Positions 28,870 through 38,456 of a DNA stretch of 64,000 bases are shown in pieces. The position numbers and the translations under genes were made by a program. Below the pieces are notes generated by a model that was given only the letters and a program-made list of their open reading frames with translations, did no database searches and was not told the origin of the DNA. This stretch comes from Sphingomonas sp. HITSZ_GF (GTDB lineage: Bacteria; Pseudomonadota; Alphaproteobacteria; Sphingomonadales; Sphingomonadaceae). Positions within the stretch are counted from its first letter, which is position 1. The number at the start of each line of letters is the position of its first letter. The stretch covers positions 167,646 to 231,645 of the forward strand of contig NZ_JARQXA010000006.1 of NCBI RefSeq assembly GCF_029543155.1. Direction: 5' to 3'.

Positions 28870-29865
28870 TTACTTGATCAGCGCGTCGTTGATCGAGCAG
28901 GCCGCCGGGCCGAGAATGACGATGAACAGCACCGGCAGGATGAACAGGATCAGCGGCACGGTCATGATCGCGGGCAGGCGGGCTGCCTTTTCCTCGGCGC
29001 GCATCATCCGCTCGTTGCGGAACTCGGCCGAGAGCACGCGCAGTGCCGAAGCGAGCGGGGTGCCGTATTTCTCGGTCTGGATCATGGTGGTGACGACGCC
29101 GCGGATCGCATCCAGGTCGATGCGCTCGGCGAGGTTCTCGAAGGCCTGGCGGCGATCGCTCAGGAAGCCCAGCTCGATCGCGGTCAGCTGGAATTCCTCG
29201 CCCAGCTCGGGATAGGCCTTGCTCAGCTCCTTGGAGACGCGGGCAAAGGCGGCGTCGACGGTGAGTCCCGCTTCGGCACAGATCACCAGCAGGTCGAGCG
29301 CGTCGGGCAGGCCCTTGCGGATCGCGTGGCTGCGCTTCTGGATCTTGTTCTTCAGATAGAGGTCGGGCGCCTTGTAGCCGAGGATGAAGGTGCCCGCGAC
29401 CAGACCATAGGCCTTGAGCGGGCTCCAGTCGGCGAACATCTCGGTGCCATAGACCATGTAGAGCATCGGCACGCCGAGCGCGATCGGCAGCACCAGCCGG
29501 CCGAAGATCACGGCGACGGCGAATTCCTTGCGGCGGATGCCGGCCTGGAGCAGCTTGGTCTGCGCCTGCTTGACCTGGCTGTCCTGCAGCACCTTCATCG
29601 AGGAAAGCAGCGAGCGGATCCGGTCGGTGGTCTCGCTCTTCTGGACCAGCTTGGCGCGCCGCTTCGAGGTCGAGGCGGTGATGCCTGCCTTCAGCTGCTC
29701 GCGGCGCTCGTTGAGCGATTTGACGCGCTTGGCCATCGGGTCGCGCACGGTGGTGGCGGCGTAGATCGCCAGCAGCACGGCGAATGCGGCAACGGCCGAG
29801 AGGATCGTCGCGACCCAGAGGACGTCGACACCCATCAGCGTAGGACCGGAAGCGGGAGCGTTCAT
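28870..29865 (-). CDS. tadC: Tad pilus inner-membrane platform protein TadC
   Basis: 331 aa T2SS-F domain protein with an N-terminal membrane helix (about 14-38), two middle helices and a C-terminal one (IMTVPLILFILPVLFIVIL). DALDLLVICAEAGLTVDAA and LGFLSDRRQAFENLAERID are typical of TadC. With TadB it forms the membrane platform on which the ATPase drives Flp pilus assembly. Starts 4 bp after tadB. Last gene of the leftward cpa/tad cluster. Confidence 0.93.
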   Translation of the reverse strand: MNAPASGPTLMGVDVLWVATILSAVAAFAVLLAIYAATTVRDPMAKRVKSLNERREQLKAGITASTSKRRAKLVQKSETTDRIRSLLSSMKVLQDSQVKQAQTKLLQAGIRRKEFAVAVIFGRLVLPIALGVPMLYMVYGTEMFADWSPLKAYGLVAGTFILGYKAPDLYLKNKIQKRSHAIRKGLPDALDLLVICAEAGLTVDAAFARVSKELSKAYPELGEEFQLTAIELGFLSDRRQAFENLAERIDLDAIRGVVTTMIQTEKYGTPLASALRVLSAEFRNERMMRAEEKAARLPAIMTVPLILFILPVLFIVILGPAACSINDALIK

Positions 29866-29869
29866 CGCA

Positions 29870-30850
29870 TCAGATCTCGAAATTGACCATCTTGGCCATG
29901 ATGAAGGCGCCCAGGCCCATCCAGATCAGCCCGCCGCCGCCGGCGATCATCAGGCGCTGATCCTGGAAGAAGTTCATCATGTAGTTGTTGTTGATGAACC
30001 AGACGAGGCCGAACACGATGAAGGGCAGCGCGCCGACGATCAGCGCCGAAGCCTTGGATTCCGACGACATCGCCTTGATCTTGAGCTTCATCTGCGCGCG
30101 CTTGCGCAGCACATCGGCCAGGTTCGCCAGCGTCTCGGCCAGGTTGCCGCCGGTCTCGCGCTGGATCTGGATGGTGATGGTGAAGAACTGGAATTCGGGC
30201 GTGCCCAGCCGGTCCGCAGTCTCCTGCAGCGCGGCGTCGAGCGACTTGCCGATCTTCATCTTGTCGCTCACCGCGCGGAATTCCTCGCCCACCGGGCCGT
30301 CGATCTCGGCGCCGACCACGCCGATCGTCTCGGTGATCGGCAGACCCGAGCGCAGGCCGCGGACGAGCAGCTCGATCGCATCGGGGAACTTGGCGGTGAA
30401 CTTGGCGATGCGGCGCTTGATGAAGAAGCCGACGATGAAATGCGGCAGGCCGATGCCGACGAACGCGCCGAAGGCGAGCCCGAGCAGGATCGGCAGGCCC
30501 TGCAGGATCATCAGCACGGCCGGCACCAGGACCAGCCCGGCCGAAATCATCACGTAGCGGCCCAGCGTCCAGTTCTTGCCGGTCATGTTCAGGCGCTTCT
30601 GGAGCAGCGCCGGATTGGGCAGGAACCGCGCAGCGGTCATGTCCATCTTGGTCGCGCGGGCAGTGGCGACGCGGCGGAGCTGCGCTTCCATCGCGTTGGT
30701 GCCTGCGGCGCTGACGACGTGGCGTTCGCGCAGCGTCTTCACGCGACGCGCGCCGGCGCGCTCGGCCGACGGGCCTGCAAAGGCCAGCCCGAGCATCATG
30801 AGCACCAGGAAGGCGCCCCCTCCCATCATCAATACCGGCAGCATATCCAC
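29870..30850 (-). CDS. tadB: Tad pilus inner-membrane platform protein TadB
   Basis: 326 aa from GTG 30850 (GGAG 10 bases before; ATG 30844 is the alternative). T2SS-F domain: FPDAIELLVRGLRSGLPITE, GVVGAEIDGPVGEEF, and QIQRETGGNLAETLANLADVLR. Four hydrophobic helices. Begins only 51 bp after cpaE, at the place where cpaF/tadA is normally found. Confidence 0.93.
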   Translation of the reverse strand: MDMLPVLMMGGGAFLVLMMLGLAFAGPSAERAGARRVKTLRERHVVSAAGTNAMEAQLRRVATARATKMDMTAARFLPNPALLQKRLNMTGKNWTLGRYVMISAGLVLVPAVLMILQGLPILLGLAFGAFVGIGLPHFIVGFFIKRRIAKFTAKFPDAIELLVRGLRSGLPITETIGVVGAEIDGPVGEEFRAVSDKMKIGKSLDAALQETADRLGTPEFQFFTITIQIQRETGGNLAETLANLADVLRKRAQMKLKIKAMSSESKASALIVGALPFIVFGLVWFINNNYMMNFFQDQRLMIAGGGGLIWMGLGAFIMAKMVNFEI

Positions 30851-30901
30851 GCCGCACCGTCTCCGAATTCGAGGTCCTTGCGCAGCCTAGCCGCGCAATG
30901 G

Positions 30902-32194
30902 TTACTTCTTTGCCTTGCTCGGGATCTTGACCTTGAGCTTGTCGAGCAGCGAGCCGCCGCCGCCGGCCTTGGCCGCCTTGCCGCTCTTGCCCTTGGGCGC
31001 GGTTTCCTCGGCGCCCGAATCGGCGATCGCGGCGATGCGCTGGGCGAGGTCGCCGAGCGCGGACAGGCCCTTGTTGCCCTTGCCGACTTCGGCGAGCGGC
31101 TTGCCGAGCTTGGCCGATTGCGAGGCCAGCTTGGCGTCATAGCTCAGCAGGAAGTCGATCTTGCGCTCGATCGAGCCTTCGAAGTCCTTGCGGCTGATCT
31201 CGAGCACTGCCGCCTGCTGGATCTTGTTGGCGACGACGATCACCTGCGTCTGCGGCGCGTTCGACTTGAACCAGCTGAGGATGCGGATCGCGTCGCGGGC
31301 CGCGGCCAGGGTCAGCTCGGTCACGAGCACGGCGACCTGCACGTCGGTGATCAGGTGCGGATGGTTGACCAGCATCGAGCGCGGCAGATCGACCACGGTG
31401 CACTCGAAGGCGGTGCGGATCTCCTCTTGCAGCTGATAGAAGGCCGCGCCATCCGTCATGATCGGCGAGTTGATCGGCGCTTCGGCGCTGAGCACGGCGA
31501 GCCGGTCGGACGCGCGCACCATCGCGCGCTCGATGAACAGCCCGTCGATGCGGCTCGGATTCTCGATCGCGTCGGTCAGGCCGCGGCCCGGCTCGAGGTC
31601 GAGCGCCAGCGCGCCGGTGCCGAAATGCACGTCGAGGTCGAGCAGCGCCGTGGTGCGGCCCTGCTTCTCGCCCATCAGCCAGGCGAGCGAGGTCGCCACG
31701 GTCGAGGCGCCGGCGCCGCCGCGCGTGCCGATCACCGCCACCGCGCAATGCGCATGCTCGGCGGTGGCTTCGGCCAGCTTCGGCGCGTTGAGCGCGGTCT
31801 GCGCCTGCGCGAAGGCATCGCGGATCGCGTCCGGGTTCAGCGGCTTGAGCAGATAGTCGTGGATGCCGCTCGCGACGAGGTCGCGATAGAGGCGCACGTC
31901 GTTGACCTGGCCCGACGCGATCACGACCGTGCCCGGCTCGCAGACTTCGGCGAGCGCGTTGATGTCGTTCAGCGGGTCGCCGCTCTCGGAGAGATCGACG
32001 AACAGGATGTTCGGGCTCGCCGAGACCGAGAGGGTCTGGACCGCGTTGCGCAGGCCGCCCTTGTTGACCTTTTCCGGGCTCCAGCCGAGCTCGACGGCGA
32101 TCGGGCGGAGGACTTCCGCCGTCGTCTCGTCGCAGACAAAGGCCACGAACGGATCGCGATGCCCGGTGCGGGCGGGATTGAAGGGCGCGTTCAC
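30902..32194 (-). CDS. cpaE: Tad pilus localisation ATPase CpaE/TadZ
   Basis: 430 aa from GTG 32194, which overlaps the cpaD stop (GTGA). N-terminal receiver-like domain without a clear phosphoacceptor set (about 15-135; LFVDLSES, YLLKPLN), then a MinD/ParA-type ATPase with deviant Walker A GTRGGAGAST (156-165) and DLDVHFG. The C-terminal tail is Lys-rich. It positions the Tad machine, often at the pole. cpaF would usually follow but is absent. Confidence 0.92.
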   Translation of the reverse strand: MNAPFNPARTGHRDPFVAFVCDETTAEVLRPIAVELGWSPEKVNKGGLRNAVQTLSVSASPNILFVDLSESGDPLNDINALAEVCEPGTVVIASGQVNDVRLYRDLVASGIHDYLLKPLNPDAIRDAFAQAQTALNAPKLAEATAEHAHCAVAVIGTRGGAGASTVATSLAWLMGEKQGRTTALLDLDVHFGTGALALDLEPGRGLTDAIENPSRIDGLFIERAMVRASDRLAVLSAEAPINSPIMTDGAAFYQLQEEIRTAFECTVVDLPRSMLVNHPHLITDVQVAVLVTELTLAAARDAIRILSWFKSNAPQTQVIVVANKIQQAAVLEISRKDFEGSIERKIDFLLSYDAKLASQSAKLGKPLAEVGKGNKGLSALGDLAQRIAAIADSGAEETAPKGKSGKAAKAGGGGSLLDKLKVKIPSKAKK

Positions 32195-32811
32195 TTCGGG
32201 GCCTCCGCATTGACCTTGGTGCCGCCGGCGCCCGAGGGGGCTGCCGAACGATAGGCGCCGATCGCCTTGGCGTTGGTCTGCTGGTCCGCCGTGGGCGAGC
32301 CGGCCGCGCCGCGGACGAGATCGGCCGGATCGGCGATCATCGCGGCAAGGTTGCTGTTGGTGGCGCAACCATAGTTGGAGCTGGTGCTCGCCTCGAACGT
32401 GTATTCGGCAGCGCGCGAATGATCGGGGCAGCCCGGCACGCCGGCGGTCATGCGGGTGACCACGACGCGGATCGTGCCCGGTGCGATCTGGCCGGCGGTG
32501 ACCGGCGCGCGATCGGCGAGCATCAGGCCGTAGCGGCCGGCCTCGGCCGCGACTTCGTCGCGGGCGGTGGTGCCGGCAGCGCCGTCGTCGATCGCGACGC
32601 GGTCGCCGTAGCGCAGGCCCATGGCCGACATCCAGCCGGCCAGGCGCTGGTTCTCGCCCGCCGCCAGGCCATAGCCCGTGGTCTGCAGGTCGAGGACATA
32701 GTCGGCACGCTGGACGATCGGCTGGTGGGCCGATTCGACGCCGCCATTATAGGTGCCGCAGCCGGCGAGCAGCAGCGCCGGGACGAGCAGGGGAGTGAAG
32801 CGCGGAAGCAC
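32191..32811 (-). CDS. cpaD: Tad pilus lipoprotein CpaD
   Basis: 206 aa from GTG 32811, chosen because GAGGAG lies 7 bases before it; the open frame further upstream is an artefact over cpaC. Lipobox LLAGC (about residue 17). CpaD-type features: ...DYVLDLQTTGYGL, RVVVTRMTAGVPGCPDHSR, NYGCATNSNLAAMIADPADLVRG. Outer-membrane lipoprotein thought to assist the CpaC secretin. Four cysteines outside the lipobox region include the conserved pair GCPD/GCATN. Confidence 0.9.
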   Translation of the reverse strand: MLPRFTPLLVPALLLAGCGTYNGGVESAHQPIVQRADYVLDLQTTGYGLAAGENQRLAGWMSAMGLRYGDRVAIDDGAAGTTARDEVAAEAGRYGLMLADRAPVTAGQIAPGTIRVVVTRMTAGVPGCPDHSRAAEYTFEASTSSNYGCATNSNLAAMIADPADLVRGAAGSPTADQQTNAKAIGAYRSAAPSGAGGTKVNAEAPK

Positions 32812-32833
32812 AGGCGGTCTCCTCGTCAGACGA

Positions 32834-34537
32834 TCAGTTGCCGAAGCCGGGGGCCGCCGAGCCGCCCTTCTTCGTCTTGCGGTTGTTCTGGCTGGGCAGC
32901 GCCTGGACGGGCGCGGCATTCTGCGGCGTGGTCGGGGCCGGGGCGAAGGCGCCCACCGAAGGCTGGCCGTTCGCCGGCGCCATGCTCGGCTTCGGACGAT
33001 CGCCGCCGTCACCGCCCTGGAGCTGGCCAAGGAAGACGCGGCCGAAGTCGTTCGGCGCCTTGTAGCCGTCGGTCGGCAGCACGATCTGGTTCGCGTTCAC
33101 CGGCTTCACCAGATAGGGCGTGATCACGATCACCAGCTCGGTCTCGTTGCGCTGGAAGCCGTTCGAGCGGAACAGCGCGCCGAGGATCGGCACGTCGCCC
33201 AGGCCCGGCGTCTTGGTGATCGAGTTGTTCTGCGAATTCTGCAGCAGCCCGCCGATCACCATGCTCTCGCCCGAGCCGAGCTCGACCGTGGTCTCGCTGC
33301 GGCGCGTGCTGAGCGCCGGGATGGTGACGCCGTTGAGCTGCACCGCGCCGGCCGAAGTCAGCTGCGACACTTCCGGGCGCACGCGCAGCGAGATGCGGCC
33401 GTCCGAAAGCACCGTCGGCGTGAAGGCCAGGCTGATGCCGTACTGCTTGTATTCCACCGTGGTGGTGCCCAGGCCCTGTGCGATCGGGATCGGGATCTCG
33501 CCACCGGCCAGGAAGTTCGCGGTCTCGCCCGAAAGCGCGGTCAGGTTCGGATTGGCCAGCGTGGTCACCTGGCCGATCGTCTCGCCGACGTCGATCGCGG
33601 AGAGGATGTCGAGGCCGAACAGCTTGCCGGCCAGGCCGAAGGTGGCGTTGTCCGATCCGCGCGTGATGTCGGCGATGCCCGAGGCGCGCGGATTGACGAA
33701 CTGGCCGGTGACCGGGTCATAGGCGCCGGTCACGGTGGCGCCGTTGATCACCTTGGTCGCGGTCGGATACTGGGCCAGCGCCGAATCGGTGTACGATCCC
33801 GGGTTGCGGCCCTGGGCCAGGCCGAACTGGAAGCCGCCGGTCGAATCCTTGGTGGTGACGTTCACGCCGATATTCTTGACGAAGCTGCGGCTCACTTCCG
33901 CGAACTTCACCTGCAGCTGCACCTGCAGCGGCGTGGCGGTCTTCAGGCGGTTGATCACGGCGATCTTGAGCTGCGCCGAGGCGTCGTTGACGTTGACGCC
34001 CGGGTTGAGCAGCCCGGTGACCAGGCGCTGCGCCTGCTCGCTGTCTTGCGGCGACTTCACTGTGCCGTTGAGCACGGCGATCTGGCCGACCGTGGTCACC
34101 TGGACGTCGGCATCGGGCATCGCGACCTTGAGCATGCGGTCGATCGAGGTGATGTTCTGCGCCACGCGGACATTGGTGGCGAACACCACCTGGCCCGAAG
34201 CGGTCGCGGCGAACACCGTCGCCTCGCCGAATTCCTTGCCGAACAGGTGGATCTGGCGCGGATTGTTCACATAGACGTCGGCCACGGTCGGGTTCGACGT
34301 CCACACGCTGGCGACGTTGGACGGCAGCGTGACGAGCTCGCCCTGGCCGATCGACAGCAGGATCTCGCTGGTCGGGCGCTGGGTGCCCGCAGGCAGCGGC
34401 GCCACGCCCACCGTGGTGCGCTGCTGGGCGGCACGCTTGGGCTTCGCGGTCTGGGCATGGCCGGCGACCGGCGCGCCGACCAGTGCGGTCGACACGGCGC
34501 AGGCCAGCGCGCGCTTGAGGAGGAGCATGCGGTTCAT
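32834..34537 (-). CDS. cpaC: Tad pilus secretin CpaC/RcpA
   Basis: 567 aa from ATG 34537, 1 bp after the cpaB stop, with GGAAGAAC as ribosome binding site. Signal peptide (about 1-28, AGHAQ), pilus-secretin N domain (GELVTLPSNVASVWTSNP...), a BON-like domain, then the secretin barrel core ending GLGDVPILGALFRS and ELVIVITPYLV. Forms the outer-membrane pore for the Flp pilus. The C-terminal tail beyond about 500 is Pro/Ala/Asn-rich. Confidence 0.95.
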   Translation of the reverse strand: MNRMLLLKRALACAVSTALVGAPVAGHAQTAKPKRAAQQRTTVGVAPLPAGTQRPTSEILLSIGQGELVTLPSNVASVWTSNPTVADVYVNNPRQIHLFGKEFGEATVFAATASGQVVFATNVRVAQNITSIDRMLKVAMPDADVQVTTVGQIAVLNGTVKSPQDSEQAQRLVTGLLNPGVNVNDASAQLKIAVINRLKTATPLQVQLQVKFAEVSRSFVKNIGVNVTTKDSTGGFQFGLAQGRNPGSYTDSALAQYPTATKVINGATVTGAYDPVTGQFVNPRASGIADITRGSDNATFGLAGKLFGLDILSAIDVGETIGQVTTLANPNLTALSGETANFLAGGEIPIPIAQGLGTTTVEYKQYGISLAFTPTVLSDGRISLRVRPEVSQLTSAGAVQLNGVTIPALSTRRSETTVELGSGESMVIGGLLQNSQNNSITKTPGLGDVPILGALFRSNGFQRNETELVIVITPYLVKPVNANQIVLPTDGYKAPNDFGRVFLGQLQGGDGGDRPKPSMAPANGQPSVGAFAPAPTTPQNAAPVQALPSQNNRKTKKGGSAAPGFGN

Positions 34538-34538
34538 C

Positions 34539-35567
34539 TTAGTTCTTCCCCCCCAGAGGAACGGCAGTTTCCGAATTGCCGCGAACGATGGTGACGACCG
34601 GGCCGCGCGGAACATTGGCACCCGGATAATTGGCGGCAGGCGCACCCGGCGCGGCCTCGGGGGCCGGCGAGGCGGTCTTGGCCGGCACCGTGCTGCGCTG
34701 GAAGCGCGAGACGTCGGCGCCGGTGGCGAAGCTGGTCGCGCCGTCCTGCGGACGTGCGGCGACGCGGGCCATCATGGCCTTCTCCTTCTTGGGATCGCCG
34801 TCGGCGGGCACGTCGACATCGCCATTGGCGATCGCTTCCTCGAGCTCGCCCTGGTTGTCGGCGATCGAGCGCAGCGACAGCGAAAGCGTGCCGATGGTCT
34901 GCGCCACTGCGATCTTCTCGGCGATCTTGGGCGTCGCCTCGACAGTCACGTTCGAATAGGTGGTGACGATCGTGTTGCCCTTGTCGTCGGTCTGCTTGTC
35001 GGTCTTCTGGTCGGTGGCGAGCACGCGCAGGTTGCGCAGCACCGTCTCCGAGGCCTTGAGCGCCGGGCCATCGCCGCCGCCGGCGACCGACTGGGTGAGG
35101 ATCAGGTCGACCCGGTCGCCCGGGAAGACGAAGCCGGCCACGGCGCTCTGCGCCGAGACGGGCACGGTGACCGCGCGCATGCCGGGCCCGAGCGCGGCGG
35201 CGAGGAAACCGCGGTCGCCGGGCTTCACCAGCGCGCCCTGGGTCACCGGCTGGCCAGCCGGGATCGGGAAGCGCACCACGGTGCCGACCAGCTTGGCCGG
35301 ATCCGATTCGCTCTTCACATAATAGGCGCCCTCGACGAGCTCCTTGGGCCAGGGGCGGAATTCCAGCGACTGCGCGTCGAGGATCGTCCCGGTGGGCAGC
35401 TCGCGCTTGGCGACGAGCACCTCGGTGGTGTTCTGCGGCTGCACCGCGGCAGGCACGGCACCGGCCTGAGGCGCGGGCGCGCCGCTCATCAGGCTGCGCG
35501 CCATGAACGCGGTGATGGCGGCCACAACGAGCGCACCGACGAGCAGGATCAGCTTGCGTGCATCCAT
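34539..35567 (-). CDS. cpaB: Tad pilus assembly protein CpaB/RcpC
   Basis: 342 aa. One N-terminal membrane helix (about 5-25), a SAF domain (VLVAKRELPTGTILDAQSL, residues about 50-115), then the RcpC domain (AVTVPVSAQSAVAGFVFPGDRVDLIL). The tail is low complexity. Periplasmic partner of the secretin. Its stop is 1 bp from the cpaC ATG. Confidence 0.93.
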   Translation of the reverse strand: MDARKLILLVGALVVAAITAFMARSLMSGAPAPQAGAVPAAVQPQNTTEVLVAKRELPTGTILDAQSLEFRPWPKELVEGAYYVKSESDPAKLVGTVVRFPIPAGQPVTQGALVKPGDRGFLAAALGPGMRAVTVPVSAQSAVAGFVFPGDRVDLILTQSVAGGGDGPALKASETVLRNLRVLATDQKTDKQTDDKGNTIVTTYSNVTVEATPKIAEKIAVAQTIGTLSLSLRSIADNQGELEEAIANGDVDVPADGDPKKEKAMMARVAARPQDGATSFATGADVSRFQRSTVPAKTASPAPEAAPGAPAANYPGANVPRGPVVTIVRGNSETAVPLGGKN

Positions 35568-35627
35568 TTCGCTATTCCCAAGCCCCTTAAAAACGCGGCG
35601 TCATGTGGTTGCGCCAGCGTTAATTAT

Positions 35628-36101
35628 TCACCCGAACTGGTTAAAAATCGGTTCGCGAAGAACCAGCAGCGCGGCGATCGCGATGGCCACGCCATAAGGG
35701 ATTTCCACAGGGTCCCCGCTGGATCGCCGCCATTTCTTCTCGATCACCATGATGAGCGTGAGCACGCCGCCGATCAGCGACATGAGCACGAGCATCCAGA
35801 CGAGCGGCTGCACCGGCAGCCACAGGGCGAGCGCGCCGATCATCTTCACGTCGCCGCCGCCCATCTGCCCCAGCGCGAAGGCGCCGAGGAAAAAGGCGAA
35901 GACGAGCACGGCCACGCCGAACTGCACCGTGATGTCCGGCCACAGGGCCAGTCCGTTCGCCCACCACCAGAGCGGCGCCATCAGTGCGATGGCGGCATTC
36001 TTCCAATTGGCGATCTCACGGGTGCGCGCGTCCTGGATGCCCGCGGAAACGAGCAGCAGCGCAAGCGCGACAAGCAGCAAAGTGACGACCCACTCCCCCA
36101 T
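35628..36101 (-). CDS. cpaA: Prepilin peptidase CpaA/TadV
   Basis: 157 aa, about five membrane helices. The two aspartates of type IV prepilin peptidases are present: QDARTREIANW near residue 23-33 and the GxGD motif as GGGDVKMIGAL. Lacks the N-methyltransferase domain, as usual for the Tad type. First gene of the leftward cluster, yet no prepilin (flp) gene is adjacent. Confidence 0.92.
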   Translation of the reverse strand: MGEWVVTLLLVALALLLVSAGIQDARTREIANWKNAAIALMAPLWWWANGLALWPDITVQFGVAVLVFAFFLGAFALGQMGGGDVKMIGALALWLPVQPLVWMLVLMSLIGGVLTLIMVIEKKWRRSSGDPVEIPYGVAIAIAALLVLREPIFNQFG

Positions 36102-36150
36102 ATGAGCAAAGTCCTAGACGGGACGGCTTATCAAAACGTAACCAAGCGCC

Positions 36151-37095
36151 ATGCGTGAAACTCCGGATATCCGCCGCACGATCCCCGCCGGGGCGAAGGT
36201 TCACTATTGGGCGGCTCCCGATGGCTGGCATCTGCGTGCCTTTGCCTGGCCCGCGGAGACCGCGACTCCGCGCGGCTCGATCCTGTTCCAGGGCGGGCGC
36301 GGCGACATTTTCGAGAAGTATCTCGAGGTGTTCCACCACTGGCACGAGCAGGGCTGGACGATCACCTCGTTCGACTGGCGCGGCCAGGGCGGCTCGGGCC
36401 GGCTCACCTCGCGCGCCAATTGCGGCGACATCGACAGCTTCGACAGCTTCATCGCCGATCTGCGCGCCTTCTATGCCGATTGGGAGAGCGCGACTCCGGG
36501 GCCGCATGTCGTGATGGGCCATTCGATGGGCGGGCATCTGGTGCTGCGCGGCCTGGTCGAAGGCGCGATTCGCCCCGATGCCGCGGTGATCGTCGCGCCG
36601 ATGCTCGGGGTGAAGAGCCCGCTCGGGCCGTTCGCCGAGCGCGCCGCGCGCATCCTGGGCGGGGTGGGCGACAGCACTCGCCCGGCCTGGAAGAGCAACG
36701 AGAAGCCCTACACCACCGAAACCCGCTCCAACCTGCTCACCCATGATCCGGATCGCTATTCGGACGAGATCTACTGGCAGCAGGCGAATCCCGAGATCGT
36801 CACCGGCCCGCCGAGCTGGCGCTGGCTGATCCAGGCGTTCAAGTCGATGCGCGAGCTGGCGAAGAACCCCAAGCTGCGGAAGATGCCGGTGCCGCTGCTC
36901 GCGCTGGTCGCGAAGGCCGACGGGCTGGTCGATGCCCGGGCGGCGCTGAAGATCGTCCTCAGGCTGCCCGATGCCCGCATCGTCAGCTTCGGCAAGGAAA
37001 GCGCGCACGAGATCCTGCGCGAGGAAGACAGGGTGCGTAATCGCGCGATCGGCGAGATCGATCTGTTCCTCGCGGCGCGCGCCCAGCGCCGCTGA
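36151..37095 (+). CDS. Alpha/beta hydrolase (lysophospholipase/monoacylglycerol lipase type)
   Basis: 314 aa, serine aminopeptidase S33/Hydrolase_4 fold. Nucleophile elbow GHSMGG (S125); oxyanion-hole region LFQGGRGDIFEKYLEVFHHW; Asp in ALVAKADGLVDA and His in GKESAHEILRE complete the triad. No signal peptide, so cytosolic. Divergent from cpaA by 49 bp; its stop overlaps the ATG of the next gene (TGATG). Confidence 0.9.
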   Translation: MRETPDIRRTIPAGAKVHYWAAPDGWHLRAFAWPAETATPRGSILFQGGRGDIFEKYLEVFHHWHEQGWTITSFDWRGQGGSGRLTSRANCGDIDSFDSFIADLRAFYADWESATPGPHVVMGHSMGGHLVLRGLVEGAIRPDAAVIVAPMLGVKSPLGPFAERAARILGGVGDSTRPAWKSNEKPYTTETRSNLLTHDPDRYSDEIYWQQANPEIVTGPPSWRWLIQAFKSMRELAKNPKLRKMPVPLLALVAKADGLVDARAALKIVLRLPDARIVSFGKESAHEILREEDRVRNRAIGEIDLFLAARAQRR

Positions 37096-38174
37096 TGGCC
37101 TGGGACGTTGCGATCGTCGGTGCCGGCATCGCCGGCGCCAGCCTCGCGGCCGAGATCGCGCCGCACGCGCGCGTGCTGCTGCTCGAAGCGGAGGATCGCG
37201 CCGGCTATCACAGCACCGGCCGCTCGGCCGCCTTCTGGTCCGAAAGCTATGGCGGCCCGGCGATCCAGCCGCTCACCACGGCATCGGGTGCGGCGCTGCG
37301 GCCTTATATGGAGCCGATGGGCTCGATCCATATCGGCCGTGCCGACGAAGCGGGCGCGATCGACGCCTTTCTCGCCGAGTTCGAAGGCAGCGGCGTCGAG
37401 CTGCGCGCGATCGATCCGCAGGCGATGATCCCGGGCTTGCGCCCCGAATGGACGCTCGGCGTGCTCGAGCCGAGCTGCGAGTATATCGATGTCGGCGGCC
37501 TGCACGGCGACATGCTCGCCGCCGCGAAGCGGGCAGGGGCCGAATTGCGCACCGACGCCGCGTTGCACTCGGCCCGGCGCGAGGGCAGCACGTGGAAGCT
37601 CGAAACGCGCGCGGGAGCGTTCGAGGCGGCGGTGCTGGTCGATGCTGCCGGCGCCTGGGCCGATCCGGTGGCGGAGATGGCGGGCGCCCGGCCGCTCGGC
37701 ATCCAGCCCTATCGCCGCACGATCATGCAGCTCAGGACCGATCCGGCGCCGGCGGTGGGCAGCCCGATGGTCGCGCATATCGGCGGCAGCTTCTACTGGA
37801 AGCCCGAAGCGGGCGGCCGCATCTGGCTTTCCCCGCATGACGAGATCGAGACGCCGCCCTGCGACGCCCAGCCCGAGGACATCGACGTCGCCGTCGCGAT
37901 CGAGCGGTTCGAGCAGGTGGTTGACTGGCGGGTCGAGAAGCTCGAGCACAAATGGGCGGGCCTCAGGAGCTTCGCCCCCGATCGCCTGCCGGTCTATGGC
38001 TTTGACGCGGACCTGCCCGGCTTCTTCTGGTGCGCGGGGCAGGGCGGCTTCGGCATCCAGACCGCGCCGGCTGCGGCGAAGCTCGCCGCGGCGCTGCTGC
38101 TCGGCGCTTCGCCCGATCCGGCGGTGGCGGCTATTGACCCGGCCCTCTATTCGCCTGCACGTTTCGCCGGCTAA
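37095..38174 (+). CDS. FAD-dependent oxidoreductase (DAO family)
   Basis: 359 aa. N-terminal dinucleotide-binding VAIVGAGIAGASLAAEIAP (4-22) and a DadA/GlpD-like fold, with the closing FAD motif WCAGQGGFGIQTAPAAAKL at about 312-330. Relatives oxidise D-amino acids, glycine or 2-hydroxyacids; the substrate is not set by sequence. Co-translated with the hydrolase (TGATG). DUF1508 follows 34 bp later. Confidence 0.9.
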   Translation: MAWDVAIVGAGIAGASLAAEIAPHARVLLLEAEDRAGYHSTGRSAAFWSESYGGPAIQPLTTASGAALRPYMEPMGSIHIGRADEAGAIDAFLAEFEGSGVELRAIDPQAMIPGLRPEWTLGVLEPSCEYIDVGGLHGDMLAAAKRAGAELRTDAALHSARREGSTWKLETRAGAFEAAVLVDAAGAWADPVAEMAGARPLGIQPYRRTIMQLRTDPAPAVGSPMVAHIGGSFYWKPEAGGRIWLSPHDEIETPPCDAQPEDIDVAVAIERFEQVVDWRVEKLEHKWAGLRSFAPDRLPVYGFDADLPGFFWCAGQGGFGIQTAPAAAKLAAALLLGASPDPAVAAIDPALYSPARFAG

Positions 38175-38208
38175 CCTAGGTTAGCCATTCGAGTTCGGGA
38201 GAAGACAC

Positions 38209-38382
38209 ATGGCACACAAGTTCGTGATCGAGCAGAACAAGGCCGGCGAGTATGTCGCCAAGTTCAAGTACAATGCCGAAGTGATCTTCTGGACCGAGGG
38301 CTATTCGAGCAAGGCCGCGGCGAAGAACGCGATCGAGTCGATCCTCAAGAACGGCCCCGGCGCGCCGGTCGAAGAGGGCTGA
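38209..38382 (+). CDS. Small DUF1508 (YegP-like) protein
   Basis: 57 aa: starts MAHKFVIEQNKAGEYVAKF, then SEGY-like EGYSSKAAAKNAIESI, ending PVEEG. This is one DUF1508 repeat (the YegP type has two). A strong Shine-Dalgarno GGAGAAG lies 5 bases before the ATG. Small cytosolic protein, function unknown. Its stop overlaps a CTG that is the most upstream candidate start for the GNAT gene. Confidence 0.9.
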   Translation: MAHKFVIEQNKAGEYVAKFKYNAEVIFWTEGYSSKAAAKNAIESILKNGPGAPVEEG

Positions 38383-38456
38383 GGCCCATCGAGAGCCTTC
38401 CGCGCATCGAGGTTGCCAGCCCTTCCGATCCTGCCGCTCTAGGGCTGCTGGATCGG

